From the NCBI GenBank assembly GCA_964480475.1, contig CAYZPW010000116.1, positions 1 to 10,229 on the forward strand: 10,229 bases of DNA, written 5' to 3'. A program made the translations under genes and the position numbers. This document shows positions 1 to 6,216 of this stretch, one piece after another. The notes beneath the pieces are model-generated. The model was not told where the DNA came from. It did no database searches and saw only the letters and a program-made list of their open reading frames with translations. Each line of letters begins with the position of its first letter. The first letter of the stretch is position 1. The stretch is from CAYZPW01 sp964480475. GTDB taxonomy: Bacteria > B130-G9.

Positions 1-1603
1 TGGCCAATTCGGTTATCTCTGCCGACGAAATGCTGAGACCTTTTTCGTCTACCCAACATTCTGCTTCATGTGGCACCAATTTCAATCCCACCAACCCGAT
101 CCGGTAGAAGGCCTGCATGATGGAGACCTTGAATTGCGCAGCAGAGAAAACGCAATCGACCAGCTTCATCGCATCCTGCTCCAGGAGCCCTTTCCCGCCG
201 GGGTTGTCAGCCGCGATTTTCAGGCAAAGCTCGTTACCATCGTTGTCGTCAATATCGGAAATCATGAATGACGCCGGGCACCGATGGAGTATCTTGACGA
301 AGTCGAGTAGTGACGGGTAATGCGCGCTCCACTCGTCGCCAAGCGCGCGAAGTCGAGAGCGGGAGTACTCCCCTTCTCCGATCCTGAATCCCTTAGCATC
401 TAGCCTACGTCGATCCGTTCCTTCAGCGATACAGCAATTGAAAAAGGAGATGACATCCCGAGGACGGGCCACTCGGTCGATGATGTATTTCGTTATGGGT
501 GTTTTGTTGTAGGTTTTTGGTAGAAGGTCACGGTGCGTCACATTTTGCTTCGTATATCGACGGGCGACCAGAGCGTTGACTCGTTTATCCAAAAGCTCGA
601 CAAGCGCATCCTTGGACCAAGTGAGAGGAAGATATAGGGATTGGTATTTCTCTTCCTGGAATCCAGACTCTCTGGTGAGTCGAAATACGCGCTCGATCAG
701 ATCACGCCTGAGAGCAATGATGATCTTCACGTTCCTAACTTTAATGAAGTCCCGCGCCGTCACAATCAAAGCCATGATGAGCTTGTAGCGAATCCTCTCT
801 TCGACCCAGTTATCATCAAGGTTGTCGATGACAACGTAGTAGCTCTTCTGCCGGTCCTCCAGCACGTTATCCAGCAACCTGATGACCTTCTGCAAATCCT
901 GAACTTGGGCGGCGCTAATAACTTTTTGTGCCCGGTACACAAGCTCGGCGCGCTCATCCTGCGTTAGCTTTTTCGCGGCCTTCACAAGCGCCTCGAAGTT
1001 GGCTTCCCCCAACCCAAGCTGCGCCCTCAGTCCTGTTCCGAGTTCAGTCTCGAGCTTCTGCGTGATCTCCTTGACACGCAGTTCGGTTTCGAGCCAGAAG
1101 CTCCTCCCCCACTTTTCCAGATAGTCAATTGCCTCCTTCATCTCCTTGTCGCGATGTGTATCGCTAGCGAATCTCTCCCTTAACCATTGAAAGAGTGATT
1201 TCTGCTTTGGTTCCCGGCGTTCAGAGACGTGTCGTGTCAGAATCTCTACGGTGAATACGTGTCGCCAAAGGAGTTTGAAGAAAGGATCTAAGTTGACACG
1301 GATGCTTCCAAAAAAACTGATGATCGTTGAGTTCGACACGTAGGTGAGCGCCAAGTTCTCGGGTGAAATGTGGATCACTTGGTCTGGTTTGTCTTCCGCC
1401 AGCTTCAGCAGTAGCGCCGTCTTTCCTGCCCCAGTGCGGCCGAGCACAATGTGGTGCCGGTCGGTAGTATTCATAAGCAGGGAGAGGTCTCCCGTATCAA
1501 CGAAGCATTCCGATAGGAACTCAGCGTCCTCCTCTGCAGCCGATGCACCAATCTCATCTCTGCGCCTGAACCGGAAGGGAGACGTCCGCTTAGTGCTCTT
1601 CAT
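1..1603 (-). CDS. P-loop ATPase, resembling the Sll1717-type family (3' end cut by window edge)
   Basis: An uninterrupted minus-strand frame of 534 codons starts at ATG 1603-1601 and is still open at base 1. The start has a strong Shine-Dalgarno site (AAGGAGG, plus-strand 1610-1616) six bases upstream. Walker A is GRTGAGKT at residues 55-62, after a hydrophobic strand (HIVL). Walker B is YYVVIDNLDD at about 255-264. A further strand ending in charged residues (IIIALRRD, 294-301) looks like a sensor-1 region of STAND/AAA-type ATPases. Residues 140-250 are helical and charged. An RPRDVISFFN motif at 380-389 and the winged-helix-like stretch FYRIGLVGLK at 499-508 recall, from memory, the 'P-loop ATPase, Sll1717 family', whose members often sit in accessory or defence-like regions. 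No effector domain is visible in the part present. The gene diverges from the translation operon and is probably regulated separately. ATP binding is well supported; the cellular role is unknown. Confidence 0.8.
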   Translation of the reverse strand, partial: MKSTKRTSPFRFRRRDEIGASAAEEDAEFLSECFVDTGDLSLLMNTTDRHHIVLGRTGAGKTALLLKLAEDKPDQVIHISPENLALTYVSNSTIISFFGSIRVNLDPFFKLLWRHVFTVEILTRHVSERREPKQKSLFQWLRERFASDTHRDKEMKEAIDYLEKWGRSFWLETELRVKEITQKLETELGTGLRAQLGLGEANFEALVKAAKKLTQDERAELVYRAQKVISAAQVQDLQKVIRLLDNVLEDRQKSYYVVIDNLDDNWVEERIRYKLIMALIVTARDFIKVRNVKIIIALRRDLIERVFRLTRESGFQEEKYQSLYLPLTWSKDALVELLDKRVNALVARRYTKQNVTHRDLLPKTYNKTPITKYIIDRVARPRDVISFFNCCIAEGTDRRRLDAKGFRIGEGEYSRSRLRALGDEWSAHYPSLLDFVKILHRCPASFMISDIDDNDGNELCLKIAADNPGGKGLLEQDAMKLVDCVFSAAQFKVSIMQAFYRIGLVGLKLVPHEAECWVDEKGLSISSAEITELA

Positions 1604-1756
1604 CGATTTCCTCCTTCCTCTGGACGTGTAAGACACACTAGATCTATCCTCAAAATAGGCGAAACCGTGCTTTCTGCCCGCATGACACGCCTTCGCGATA
1701 CAGAACGATGCGGCCATCATCAGAATATAGCACGCGTGAGCGGCAAGACAAGCCCA

Positions 1757-1815
1757 ATTGCGGATTGGGGATTGCTGACTGCGGATTGGCCTATTGACCT
1801 ACTGACCTGTTGCCC
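1757..1815. repeat. Degenerate heptamer/octamer tandem repeat
   Basis: Five consecutive 7-base units are seen: ATTGCGG, ATTGGGG, ATTGCTG, ACTGCGG and ATTGGCC (1757-1791). After one extra T come ATTGACC, ACTGACC and GTTGCCC (1793-1815), now with a T between units. The shared core is RYTG. This looks like a decayed simple-sequence or slippage array, not a CRISPR, since there are no spacers and units abut directly. It lies upstream of the tRNA promoter. No function can be assigned. Confidence 0.6.
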
Positions 1816-1825
1816 CGATGGGCAA
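1810..1825. other. Short perfect hairpin TTGCCC-CGAT-GGGCAA
   Basis: A 6-bp perfect inverted repeat with a 4-base loop closes the repeat array, about 20 bases before the -35 box of the tRNA promoter. No T-tract follows on either strand, so it is a poor intrinsic terminator. It could be an operator-like site or chance. Confidence 0.3.
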
Positions 1826-1845
1826 ACGCCCCTCAGTTTAAGGTC

Positions 1846-1872
1846 TTGACACCGGATTGAGGTTGGTATTAT
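1846..1872 (+). promoter_or_regulatory. Sigma70-type promoter for tRNA-Val (and possibly thrS)
   Basis: A consensus -35 box TTGACA (1846-1851) is followed after 15 bases by TATTAT (1867-1872), five of six matches to TATAAT. The spacer is shorter than the usual 16-18. Transcription would start near 1879-1881, about 55 bases before the tRNA. No clear terminator follows the tRNA, so read-through into thrS is possible. Confidence 0.55.
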
Positions 1873-1935
1873 CGTTCCGTGTGAAAAGAGGCTTCCAGTT
1901 ATTAATCATTTCCCATAGAGGGATCTCAGTTATGT

Positions 1936-2010
1936 AGGCACGTAGCTCAGGGGTGGAGCGCTACCTTGACGCGGTAGAGGTCGGCGGTTCGAAGCCGCCC
2001 GTGCCTACCA
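1936..2010 (+). tRNA. tRNA-Val (anticodon GAC)
   Basis: A complete cloverleaf can be folded by hand. The acceptor stem AGGCACG (1936-1942) pairs with CGTGCCT (2000-2006). The D-arm is GCTC/GAGC (1945-1948/1956-1959). The anticodon stem is CTACC/GGTAG with loop TTGACGC (1966-1972), placing anticodon GAC at 1968-1970. The variable loop has five bases, and the T-arm is GGCGG-TTCGAAG-CCGCC (1983-1999). Discriminator A2007 and CCA (2008-2010) are encoded. GAC reads GUC/GUU valine codons. The first acceptor pair is A-U instead of the common G-C. Confidence 0.95.
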
Positions 2011-2094
2011 TTTCCGGTTTACCTTCGCTTCCTGATGGGGCAGTGCGCGCCAGATGTCCGTCGAATATGCGAAGCGATCGGAAGATGATTTGGT

Positions 2095-3649
2095 TTGGAG
2101 CAAGAGAACAACGTGGCATTTGATCTAGAAGAATACAGGCACAGCACTGCTCACGTCCTGGCGGACGCTGTGATGCAGCTCTTTCNNNNNNNNNNNNNNN
2201 NNNNNNNNNNNNNNNNNNNNNNNNNNNNNNNNNNNNNNNNNNNNNNNNNNNNNNNNNNNNNNNNNNNNNNNNNNNNNNNNNNNNNAATCGACCGGCGAAC
2301 TGGGCGTTTTCAAGTTGACGTCCGTTGCGGGCGCCTATTGGCTTGGCGATGAGAATAATCCGATGCTTCAGCGGATTTATGGGGCGGCTTTTGCGACGAG
2401 CGAGCAACTAGAGGAGTATCTAAGGCTGCTCGAGGCGGCGAAGCTGCGCGACCATCGGCTTCTGGGCAAACAGCTTGACCTTTTCTCGATCAACGAGCAG
2501 GTCGGCGCCGGCCTCGTCTATTGGCACCCGAGCGGTGCGATGCTCAAGAAGCTCATCGAGGATTTCTGGACGGCGGAGCACCTGAAGCGTGGCTACGAGC
2601 TAGTCTGTACGCCTCATATCGCCAAGAGCGCGCTGTGGGAGACCTCGGGGCACTACAGCTACTACAAGGAGAACATGTATATCCTCCCCGTCGGGAACGA
2701 GGAGTATGTGTTGAAACCAATGAACTGTCCGCTACACCTTCAGGTATATAAGTCGAGGGTAAGGTCTTATCGTGAACTTCCGATAAGATATGCGGAGCTT
2801 GGGACGGTCTATAGGCGCGAGCGTTCCGGCACGTTGCACGGGCTGTTCAGGGTGCGTGGATATACGTGCGATGATGCACACATCTTCTGCACCTTTGATC
2901 AGGTCGAGGCCGAGGTCGGCTCGGTTGTAGATTTCGCGCGGTTTGTATTAAAGTGTCTGGGCTTTGAAAACTTGCAGATAGAGCTTTCATTGATGGACCC
3001 GGCAAAGCCGGACCATTACATTGGCGACCTGGGGGTTTGGGAGCGCTCAGAGTCCATTTTGAGGCGGGTTCTGCTGTCCAAGTCCTTGGATTTCACCGAG
3101 GTTCGGGGCGAGGCGGCGTTCTATGGTCCGAAGATAGACTTTCAGTTGATCGACGTTTATGGTCACAAGCAGCAGGGCTCGACGATTCAGCTTGATTTCA
3201 ACCTGCCTGAGCGGTTTGATCTCGATTACGTGACAAGCTCCGGAACAAATGAGCATGTCGCGCTGATCCATAGAGCGATCTTGGGGTCTATGGAGCGGTT
3301 TATCGGCGCGTTTGTTGAGAACTGCGGCGGCGCGTTCCCGATGTGGGTCTCGCCGGTGCAGGTTGCGGTATTGCCGATCGCGGACGATCAGCTCGCATTC
3401 GCAAGAACAATTCATGATAGGCTCTTGGATTCGGGTTTCAGGTCGTTGCTCGATGACAGGAGCGAGAAGCTAGGGTTTAAGATAAGAGAGCACTCGAAGG
3501 TGCCGTATCTCTTGGTTATTGGGAAGAAGGAGGTCGAGGCCTCCAATGTTTCAGTGAGGCGCCGTTCGCACGGTCAGATGGGGACAATGACACTCGACGA
3601 TTTCATGTCGCTGGGTTGCGAACAGGTGCGAAATCGCGTGGTGTTTTAA
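2095..3649 (+). CDS. thrS: Threonine--tRNA ligase (ThrRS), interrupted by an assembly gap
   Basis: Charges tRNA-Thr with threonine in the cytoplasm. The 5' piece (frame 1, to 2185) starts at TTG 2095, or possibly GTG 2113; a stop codon at 2086-2088 excludes anything further upstream. It encodes HSTAHVLADAV, the start of the editing domain. After 100 Ns the protein continues in frame 2 from 2288 (FKLTSVAGAYWLGD). The class II core is complete: motif 1 around 2507-2560, motif 2 YRRERSGTLHGLFRVRG (2810-2860), motif 3 HRAILGSMERFIG (3269-3307). The zinc ligands Cys (codon 2726), His (2879) and His (3269) are present, followed by the anticodon-binding domain (3350-3640). The frame change spans the gap and is no evidence of a frameshift. 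The N-terminal TGS domain of most bacterial ThrRS is absent, since only about 85 bases separate this start from the tRNA. The stop codon TAA merges into the infC ribosome binding site. Confidence 0.95.
2186..2285. other. Assembly gap (100 Ns) inside thrS
   Basis: Exactly 100 Ns, the usual placeholder for a gap of unknown size. By recalled comparison with E. coli ThrRS, about 100 residues of editing domain should lie between the two flanks, so roughly 300 bases are missing. The lost part should carry the second half of the editing site, including its conserved Cys/His motif. Confidence 0.95.
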
Positions 3650-3663
3650 GGAGGTTGCCCATA
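3648..3663 (+). promoter_or_regulatory. infC ribosome binding site with putative AUA start codon
   Basis: AAGGAGGT (3648-3655) begins in the thrS stop codon. Six bases after GGAGG comes ATA (3661-3663), in the infC frame and at exactly the point where IF3 homology needs a start. The nearest upstream in-frame start, TTG 3655, overlaps the Shine-Dalgarno site, and those further up lie inside thrS without a site. Non-canonical infC starts (AUU in E. coli) are known to allow feedback control by IF3. Confidence 0.75.
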
Positions 3664-4278
3664 GCGCAAGAACGGGAGCGCGTCAATGAGGCGATTCGCG
3701 CGAGCGAAGTCAGGGTCATTGGTCAGGACGGCAAGCAGCTTGGGATAATGCCAATCGGGTTGGCGTTACAGAGAGCTTTTGACCGTAATATGGACTTGGT
3801 GGAGGTTGACCCCAAGGGAACACCACCGGTCTGTAAAATAATGAATTATGGCAAGTATAAGTACGAAGCTAGCAAGAAGAATCAGGGCGCAAAGAAGTCT
3901 CAGACGAAGGTTCAAGTCAAGGAGGTGAAGTTCCGGCCCAGGACGGAGCAACATGACTTCGATTTCAAGATAAGGCACATTACGCGTTTCTTGGACGCCG
4001 GTCATAAGGTCAAAGTAAGCATCTGGTTTAGAGGCAGGGAGAAGTTGCATGTTGACCTCGGCAGGCAGCTTCTCGAGAGGGTGATTGAGACGATCGGGGA
4101 TGCCGCGGTAGTGAGTGGCATTCCGAGGTTTGAGGGTAGAAACCTCTCCACGATCATGAACCCCAGGAAGACCCCTAGGACCAAGAGAACTGAGTCGCCG
4201 GCGGCCAACGGACTGGCGGATAACGAGGAAAACGCTAGTGAGATTGTTTCGGGAGGCACACAGATAGACCATGCCTAA
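3661..4278 (+). CDS. infC: Translation initiation factor IF-3
   Basis: Binds the 30S subunit, prevents premature 50S joining and checks the start codon and initiator tRNA. From the proposed ATA start the protein has 205 residues. The N-domain opens with RVNEAIRASEVRVIGQDGKQLG and contains PPVCKIMNYGKYKYE. A lysine-rich linker follows. The C-domain has VKEVKFRPRTEQHDFDFKIRH and FRGREKLHVDLGRQLLERV, all classic IF3 signatures. The C-terminus carries about 35 extra residues, first basic (KTPRTKRTE) and then acidic and low-complexity; the family usually ends near 170-185. The gene begins 11 bases after thrS and overlaps rpmI by 8 bases. A longer reading from TTG 3616 is possible on paper but lacks a ribosome binding site. 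Confidence 0.95.
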   Translation: MAQERERVNEAIRASEVRVIGQDGKQLGIMPIGLALQRAFDRNMDLVEVDPKGTPPVCKIMNYGKYKYEASKKNQGAKKSQTKVQVKEVKFRPRTEQHDFDFKIRHITRFLDAGHKVKVSIWFRGREKLHVDLGRQLLERVIETIGDAAVVSGIPRFEGRNLSTIMNPRKTPRTKRTESPAANGLADNEENASEIVSGGTQIDHA

Positions 4279-4468
4279 GTTGAAAACCTCAAGCGGGGCC
4301 AAGAAGCGATTCAAGGTCTCAGGTAGGGGGCTCATCATCAGGAGCCATGCCAATAAAGGGCATATTCTTACGAAGAAGAGCAGAAAGCGCAAGAACAGAC
4401 TCGGAAAACGGGGCCTTGTGAGTTCGGCCGATCGCAAGAGTATTTCTAGACTTTTGCCATATTCCTGA
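4271..4468 (+). CDS. rpmI: 50S ribosomal protein L35
   Basis: A small, very basic protein of the large ribosomal subunit, 65 residues, the family's normal length. It begins MPKLKTSSGAKKRFKVSGRG, contains HILTKKSRKRKNRL and ends RLLPYS, which are L35 hallmarks. Its ATG lies within the last codons of infC (8-base overlap). The nearest good Shine-Dalgarno (GGAGG, 4252-4256) is 14 bases upstream, too far for efficient independent initiation, so translational coupling to infC is likely. Confidence 0.96.
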   Translation: MPKLKTSSGAKKRFKVSGRGLIIRSHANKGHILTKKSRKRKNRLGKRGLVSSADRKSISRLLPYS

Positions 4469-4572
4469 CGTTTTTTCGGTGCATCCGATGGGACCCTGGT
4501 GCAGTGGGGTTATTCTGTATAGACTCGTCTGAAGTTGACGTGTATCTTTTGTGTTTAAAGAGAGGATAATGT
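4469..4572 (+). other. rpmI-rplT spacer (104 bases)
   Basis: Longer than the other gaps in this cluster. It begins with a T-run (GTTTTTTC, about 4470-4477) not preceded by a clear GC hairpin, and holds a repeated GGTGCA element (about 4480 and 4499) around GGGACCC. A TTGACG sequence at 4535-4540 has no -10 box at proper distance. It may hold an L20-type autoregulatory structure, but I cannot fold one convincingly. Confidence 0.3.
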
Positions 4573-4929
4573 ATGGCTAGAGCTAAGTCTTCTGTAGCGA
4601 GAAAGAGGCGTCACAAGAAGGTCCTCGCTATGGCGAAGGGCTATCGCGGGGGGCGTCGGAAGCTTTATAAGGCTGCGAACGAAACGGTGCTTCGCGCCCT
4701 GGCCTTTTCCTACAGAGACCGCAGGAGGCGCAAGAGGGATTTCAGGCATCTCTGGATACTGCGAATCAGTGCTGCGGCGAGGTCTCATGGCCTGAGATAC
4801 GGAGAGTTCGTCCACGGGCTTGGGCAGAAAAACGTGGGGTTAAACCGAAAGGTCTTGTCGCAGATAGCGATCTTCGACCCAGCAGCTTTCGAGAGATTAA
4901 CCCAGTTCGCAACTTCTGGAGAAACGTAA
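4573..4929 (+). CDS. rplT: 50S ribosomal protein L20
   Basis: Binds 23S rRNA early in 50S assembly and in many bacteria represses its own operon. The protein has 118 residues, as expected. It starts MARAKSSVARKRRHKKVLAM, has AKGYRGGRRKLYK, and carries the signature YRDRRRRKRDFRHLWILRIS, ending with LNRKVLSQIAIFDPAAFERL. The Shine-Dalgarno GAGAGG (4560-4565) is well placed for the ATG. It is followed after one base by the next gene. Confidence 0.97.
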   Translation: MARAKSSVARKRRHKKVLAMAKGYRGGRRKLYKAANETVLRALAFSYRDRRRRKRDFRHLWILRISAAARSHGLRYGEFVHGLGQKNVGLNRKVLSQIAIFDPAAFERLTQFATSGET

Positions 4930-4930
4930 A

Positions 4931-5464
4931 GTGATAAAGCGTCCTGGATTCAACAACGTAAGTGAGGATTCGACCGGCGATTTCGGCCGAGATAAGCTGC
5001 TGAGGGATCAGGAGCCGGTCGCTAAAGGTTCGAAGATGGAAGATGCAGAACCCGATTCGAGTTCTATCGAGGTCTTCGATGACAAGTCCGACGCCGCATC
5101 CGGGGTCTCGACCGGCGAGATTGAGGGGCCAGCTGCGGTTTCGGATACAGTGGATGTCGAGCCCAGTCGCGGCGTTTTGGGACTCGGTGGTTCGGCGGCC
5201 GAGCAGCCGGCTGTTCTGGATACATTCTCTGAGGTCGAGCGGCGAATAAAACGGCTCGTTAACGAGAAGAAGCAGCTCGTCGAGGAGCGGGACGAATTGC
5301 GGGAGCAGCTTGAGGATGCGAGTCGCAGAATCGCAGATAGTGAAGAGAAGATAAGCAGTTTGTTGTTAATAAAGGAAAGATATAAGTCTTTTACAGACCA
5401 ACAGGAAATGGTTCGGACAAAGGTCGAGAACCTTCTGTCACTTCTTGAGACTGAGGAGGGCTAG
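4931..5464 (+). CDS. Coiled-coil protein, ZapB-like C-terminus with acidic N-terminal extension
   Basis: The GTG start lies one base after the rplT stop, with GGAG (4918-4921) nine bases upstream. The 177-residue product has two parts. Residues 1-96 are acidic, rich in Ser/Asp/Glu/Gly and probably disordered, with no recognisable domain. Residues 98-177 form a continuous predicted coiled coil (FSEVERRIKRLVNEKKQLVE... to VRTKVENLLSLLE), with no membrane segment or signal peptide. Its place just before zapA, and the C-terminal 'VR.KVENLL..LE' pattern, match the small coiled-coil genes annotated as ZapB or ZapB-like in other bacteria. Those proteins cross-link FtsZ-bound ZapA into a layered Z-ring scaffold. 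The coiled coil is directly readable; the division role is inferred from context and length of the helical half. No ATG precedes the helical part, so a shorter ZapB-only product is unlikely. Confidence 0.7.
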   Translation: MIKRPGFNNVSEDSTGDFGRDKLLRDQEPVAKGSKMEDAEPDSSSIEVFDDKSDAASGVSTGEIEGPAAVSDTVDVEPSRGVLGLGGSAAEQPAVLDTFSEVERRIKRLVNEKKQLVEERDELREQLEDASRRIADSEEKISSLLLIKERYKSFTDQQEMVRTKVENLLSLLETEEG

Positions 5465-5469
5465 GCCGA

Positions 5470-5784
5470 TTGGCTCAGGAGACCATAGGTTTGCTTGACA
5501 GTAATGAGACTGAGACCTCTGAAGTACAGGTGGAGGTTCTAGGTAAGCGTTACGCTTTCAAGAGCTCGTCTGAGGCGGAGCAGGTTCGAAGAGTTGCGGG
5601 CCTCGTCAATGAGCTTGCGGGAGACCTGCAAGGCGTTTTCCCTTCGGCGTCAAGTCACAGGATATCCGTTCTTGCAGTGATGCAGTTAGGACACGAGTTG
5701 CTGTTGCTGCGGGATAAGTATCAGGCGCTACGAAAGAGGTTTGAGCGGGAAAGCGAACGGCTGTTAGAGTTGACAGAGCAATAG
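5470..5784 (+). CDS. zapA: Cell division protein ZapA
   Basis: ZapA binds FtsZ filaments and bundles them at the division site. The 104-residue product has the family plan: a beta-rich head VQVEVLGKRYAFKSSSEAEQ, the helix VRRVAGLVNELAGDL, the signature SHRISVLAVMQLGHELLLLRDKY, and a C-terminal coiled coil rich in Glu/Arg. The start is TTG 5470 with GGAGG (5455-5459) ten bases upstream, inside the preceding gene; only five bases separate the two genes, so they are probably co-transcribed and perhaps translationally coupled. The gene is followed by 6S RNA, as zapA homologues are in many proteobacteria. Confidence 0.88.
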   Translation: MAQETIGLLDSNETETSEVQVEVLGKRYAFKSSSEAEQVRRVAGLVNELAGDLQGVFPSASSHRISVLAVMQLGHELLLLRDKYQALRKRFERESERLLELTEQ

Positions 5785-5826
5785 GCCAATAGGTCTTGTT
5801 AGTCGGGCTGAGATAACAGGAAGTAA

Positions 5827-5832
5827 TATAAT
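5827..5832 (+). promoter_or_regulatory. -10 box of the 6S RNA promoter
   Basis: A perfect TATAAT lies just before the outer stem of the 6S RNA. No good -35 hexamer occurs 16-18 bases upstream; TTGACA at 5770-5775 is 51 bases away. Transcription would begin around 5838-5840. Confidence 0.6.
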
Positions 5833-5838
5833 ACGGAG

Positions 5839-6084
5839 ATGATGGGTGGATTTGTCTCTGTTTTGGTGGGCAGGTCGCATCCTGAGACGCTTGTGATGGT
5901 GATAGGACATTTGAGCCAATTACATATGAAAGGGGCTTTCAACTCGGGTATGGTGTGCATGCCGTGCAACGCGCAGGGAAGCCTGAAGTGCCCGATGATT
6001 TCCCCACCTAGACCAACTGGGTTCTCATGTGGCCCAGCCACACGGCGCCTTGGGGCGGCCGCCCGTCAGCATTCATATCTCCGT
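5839..6084 (+). ncRNA. ssrS: 6S RNA
   Basis: 6S RNA mimics an open promoter and sequesters sigma70-type RNA polymerase. Compared from memory with E. coli 6S RNA, blocks occur in the same order: CTGAGA (5882-5887), TGAGCC-AAT (5912-5920), GGGCT (5933-5937), TGTGCATGC (5954-5962) and GAAGCCT (5978-5984). The apical stem GGCTTTC/GGAAGCC (5934-5940/5977-5983) encloses GGTATG/CATGCC (5947-5952/5958-5963). A side hairpin TGTGGC-CCA-GCCACA lies near 6029-6043. The closing stem pairs 5841-5849 (GATGGGTGG) with 6059-6067 (CCGCCCGTC), extended by ACGGAGAT/ATCTCCGT (5833-5840/6077-6084). Location between zapA and rny fits. At about 246 nt it is longer than the usual 180-200; exact ends are uncertain because the outermost stem starts slightly before the predicted start site. 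Confidence 0.85.
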
Positions 6085-6100
6085 CTCCGACTCAACCCTT

Positions 6101-6126
6101 AGGAAACCCGACTTCTGGGGTTTTCT
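6101..6126 (+). terminator. Probable intrinsic terminator after 6S RNA
   Basis: AGGAAACCC (6101-6109) pairs with GGGTTTTCT (6118-6126) around an 8-base loop, giving nine pairs including one G-T. The U-run forms part of the 3' arm and no separate long T-tract follows, so efficiency is uncertain. Its position just past the 6S fold supports the call. Confidence 0.5.
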
Positions 6127-6167
6127 ATGCTCTTCCTGTCTTCAGACGACCGTTTCCCTGCACTACT

Positions 6168-6196
6168 TTGATGGTTCGTAGATGATCGATGGTAAT
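6168..6196 (+). promoter_or_regulatory. Weak candidate promoter for rny
   Basis: TTGATG (6168-6173) and GGTAAT (6191-6196) are separated by 17 bases and match the consensus at four of six positions each. They lie between the 6S terminator and the rny start, where a promoter is expected if the terminator works. The start point near 6203 would leave a very short leader. Confidence 0.25.
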
Positions 6197-6216
6197 AGGA
6201 AAGGCAGGGATTTAGG

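Larger units (their letters stand above)
1604..1845. other. Spacer between divergent transcription units
   Basis: No convincing gene lies here. The right half holds a degenerate heptamer repeat (1757-1815) and a short hairpin (1810-1825). The left half must contain the promoter of the minus-strand ATPase gene, but I found no hexamer pair I would defend. The small open frames crossing this stretch lack ribosome binding sites and protein-like composition. Confidence 0.5.

Noticed and set aside
68..1631. Plus-strand open frames opposite the P-loop ATPase
   Set aside because: They are short, overlapping, and antisense to a continuous 534-codon frame with Walker motifs.
1757..1815. CRISPR array
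   Set aside because: Units are only 7-8 bases and abut directly, with no spacers and no cas genes in view.
2025..2074. CTTCGC/GCGAAG inverted repeat after the tRNA as a terminator
   Set aside because: Only 6 bp with a loop of about 38 bases and no T-tract.
1961..2407. Minus-strand open frame across the tRNA and thrS gap, ending ...GTGGFEPPTSTASR
   Set aside because: The GGFEPPTS string is a well-known spurious translation of the reverse complement of a tRNA gene. The frame also crosses 100 Ns and opposes thrS.
3766..4437. 223-codon minus-strand frame opposite infC and rpmI
   Set aside because: It is an antisense shadow of two unmistakable conserved genes; its hydrophobic stretches come from Lys-rich codons read backwards.
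4535..4570. TTGACG plus GATAAT as an internal promoter before rplT
   Set aside because: The spacing is 24 bases, and the alternative TTTAAA gives 13; neither is functional spacing.
5799..6102. Small open frames on both strands between zapA and rny
   Set aside because: They coincide with the folded 6S RNA and have no ribosome binding sites or protein family features.
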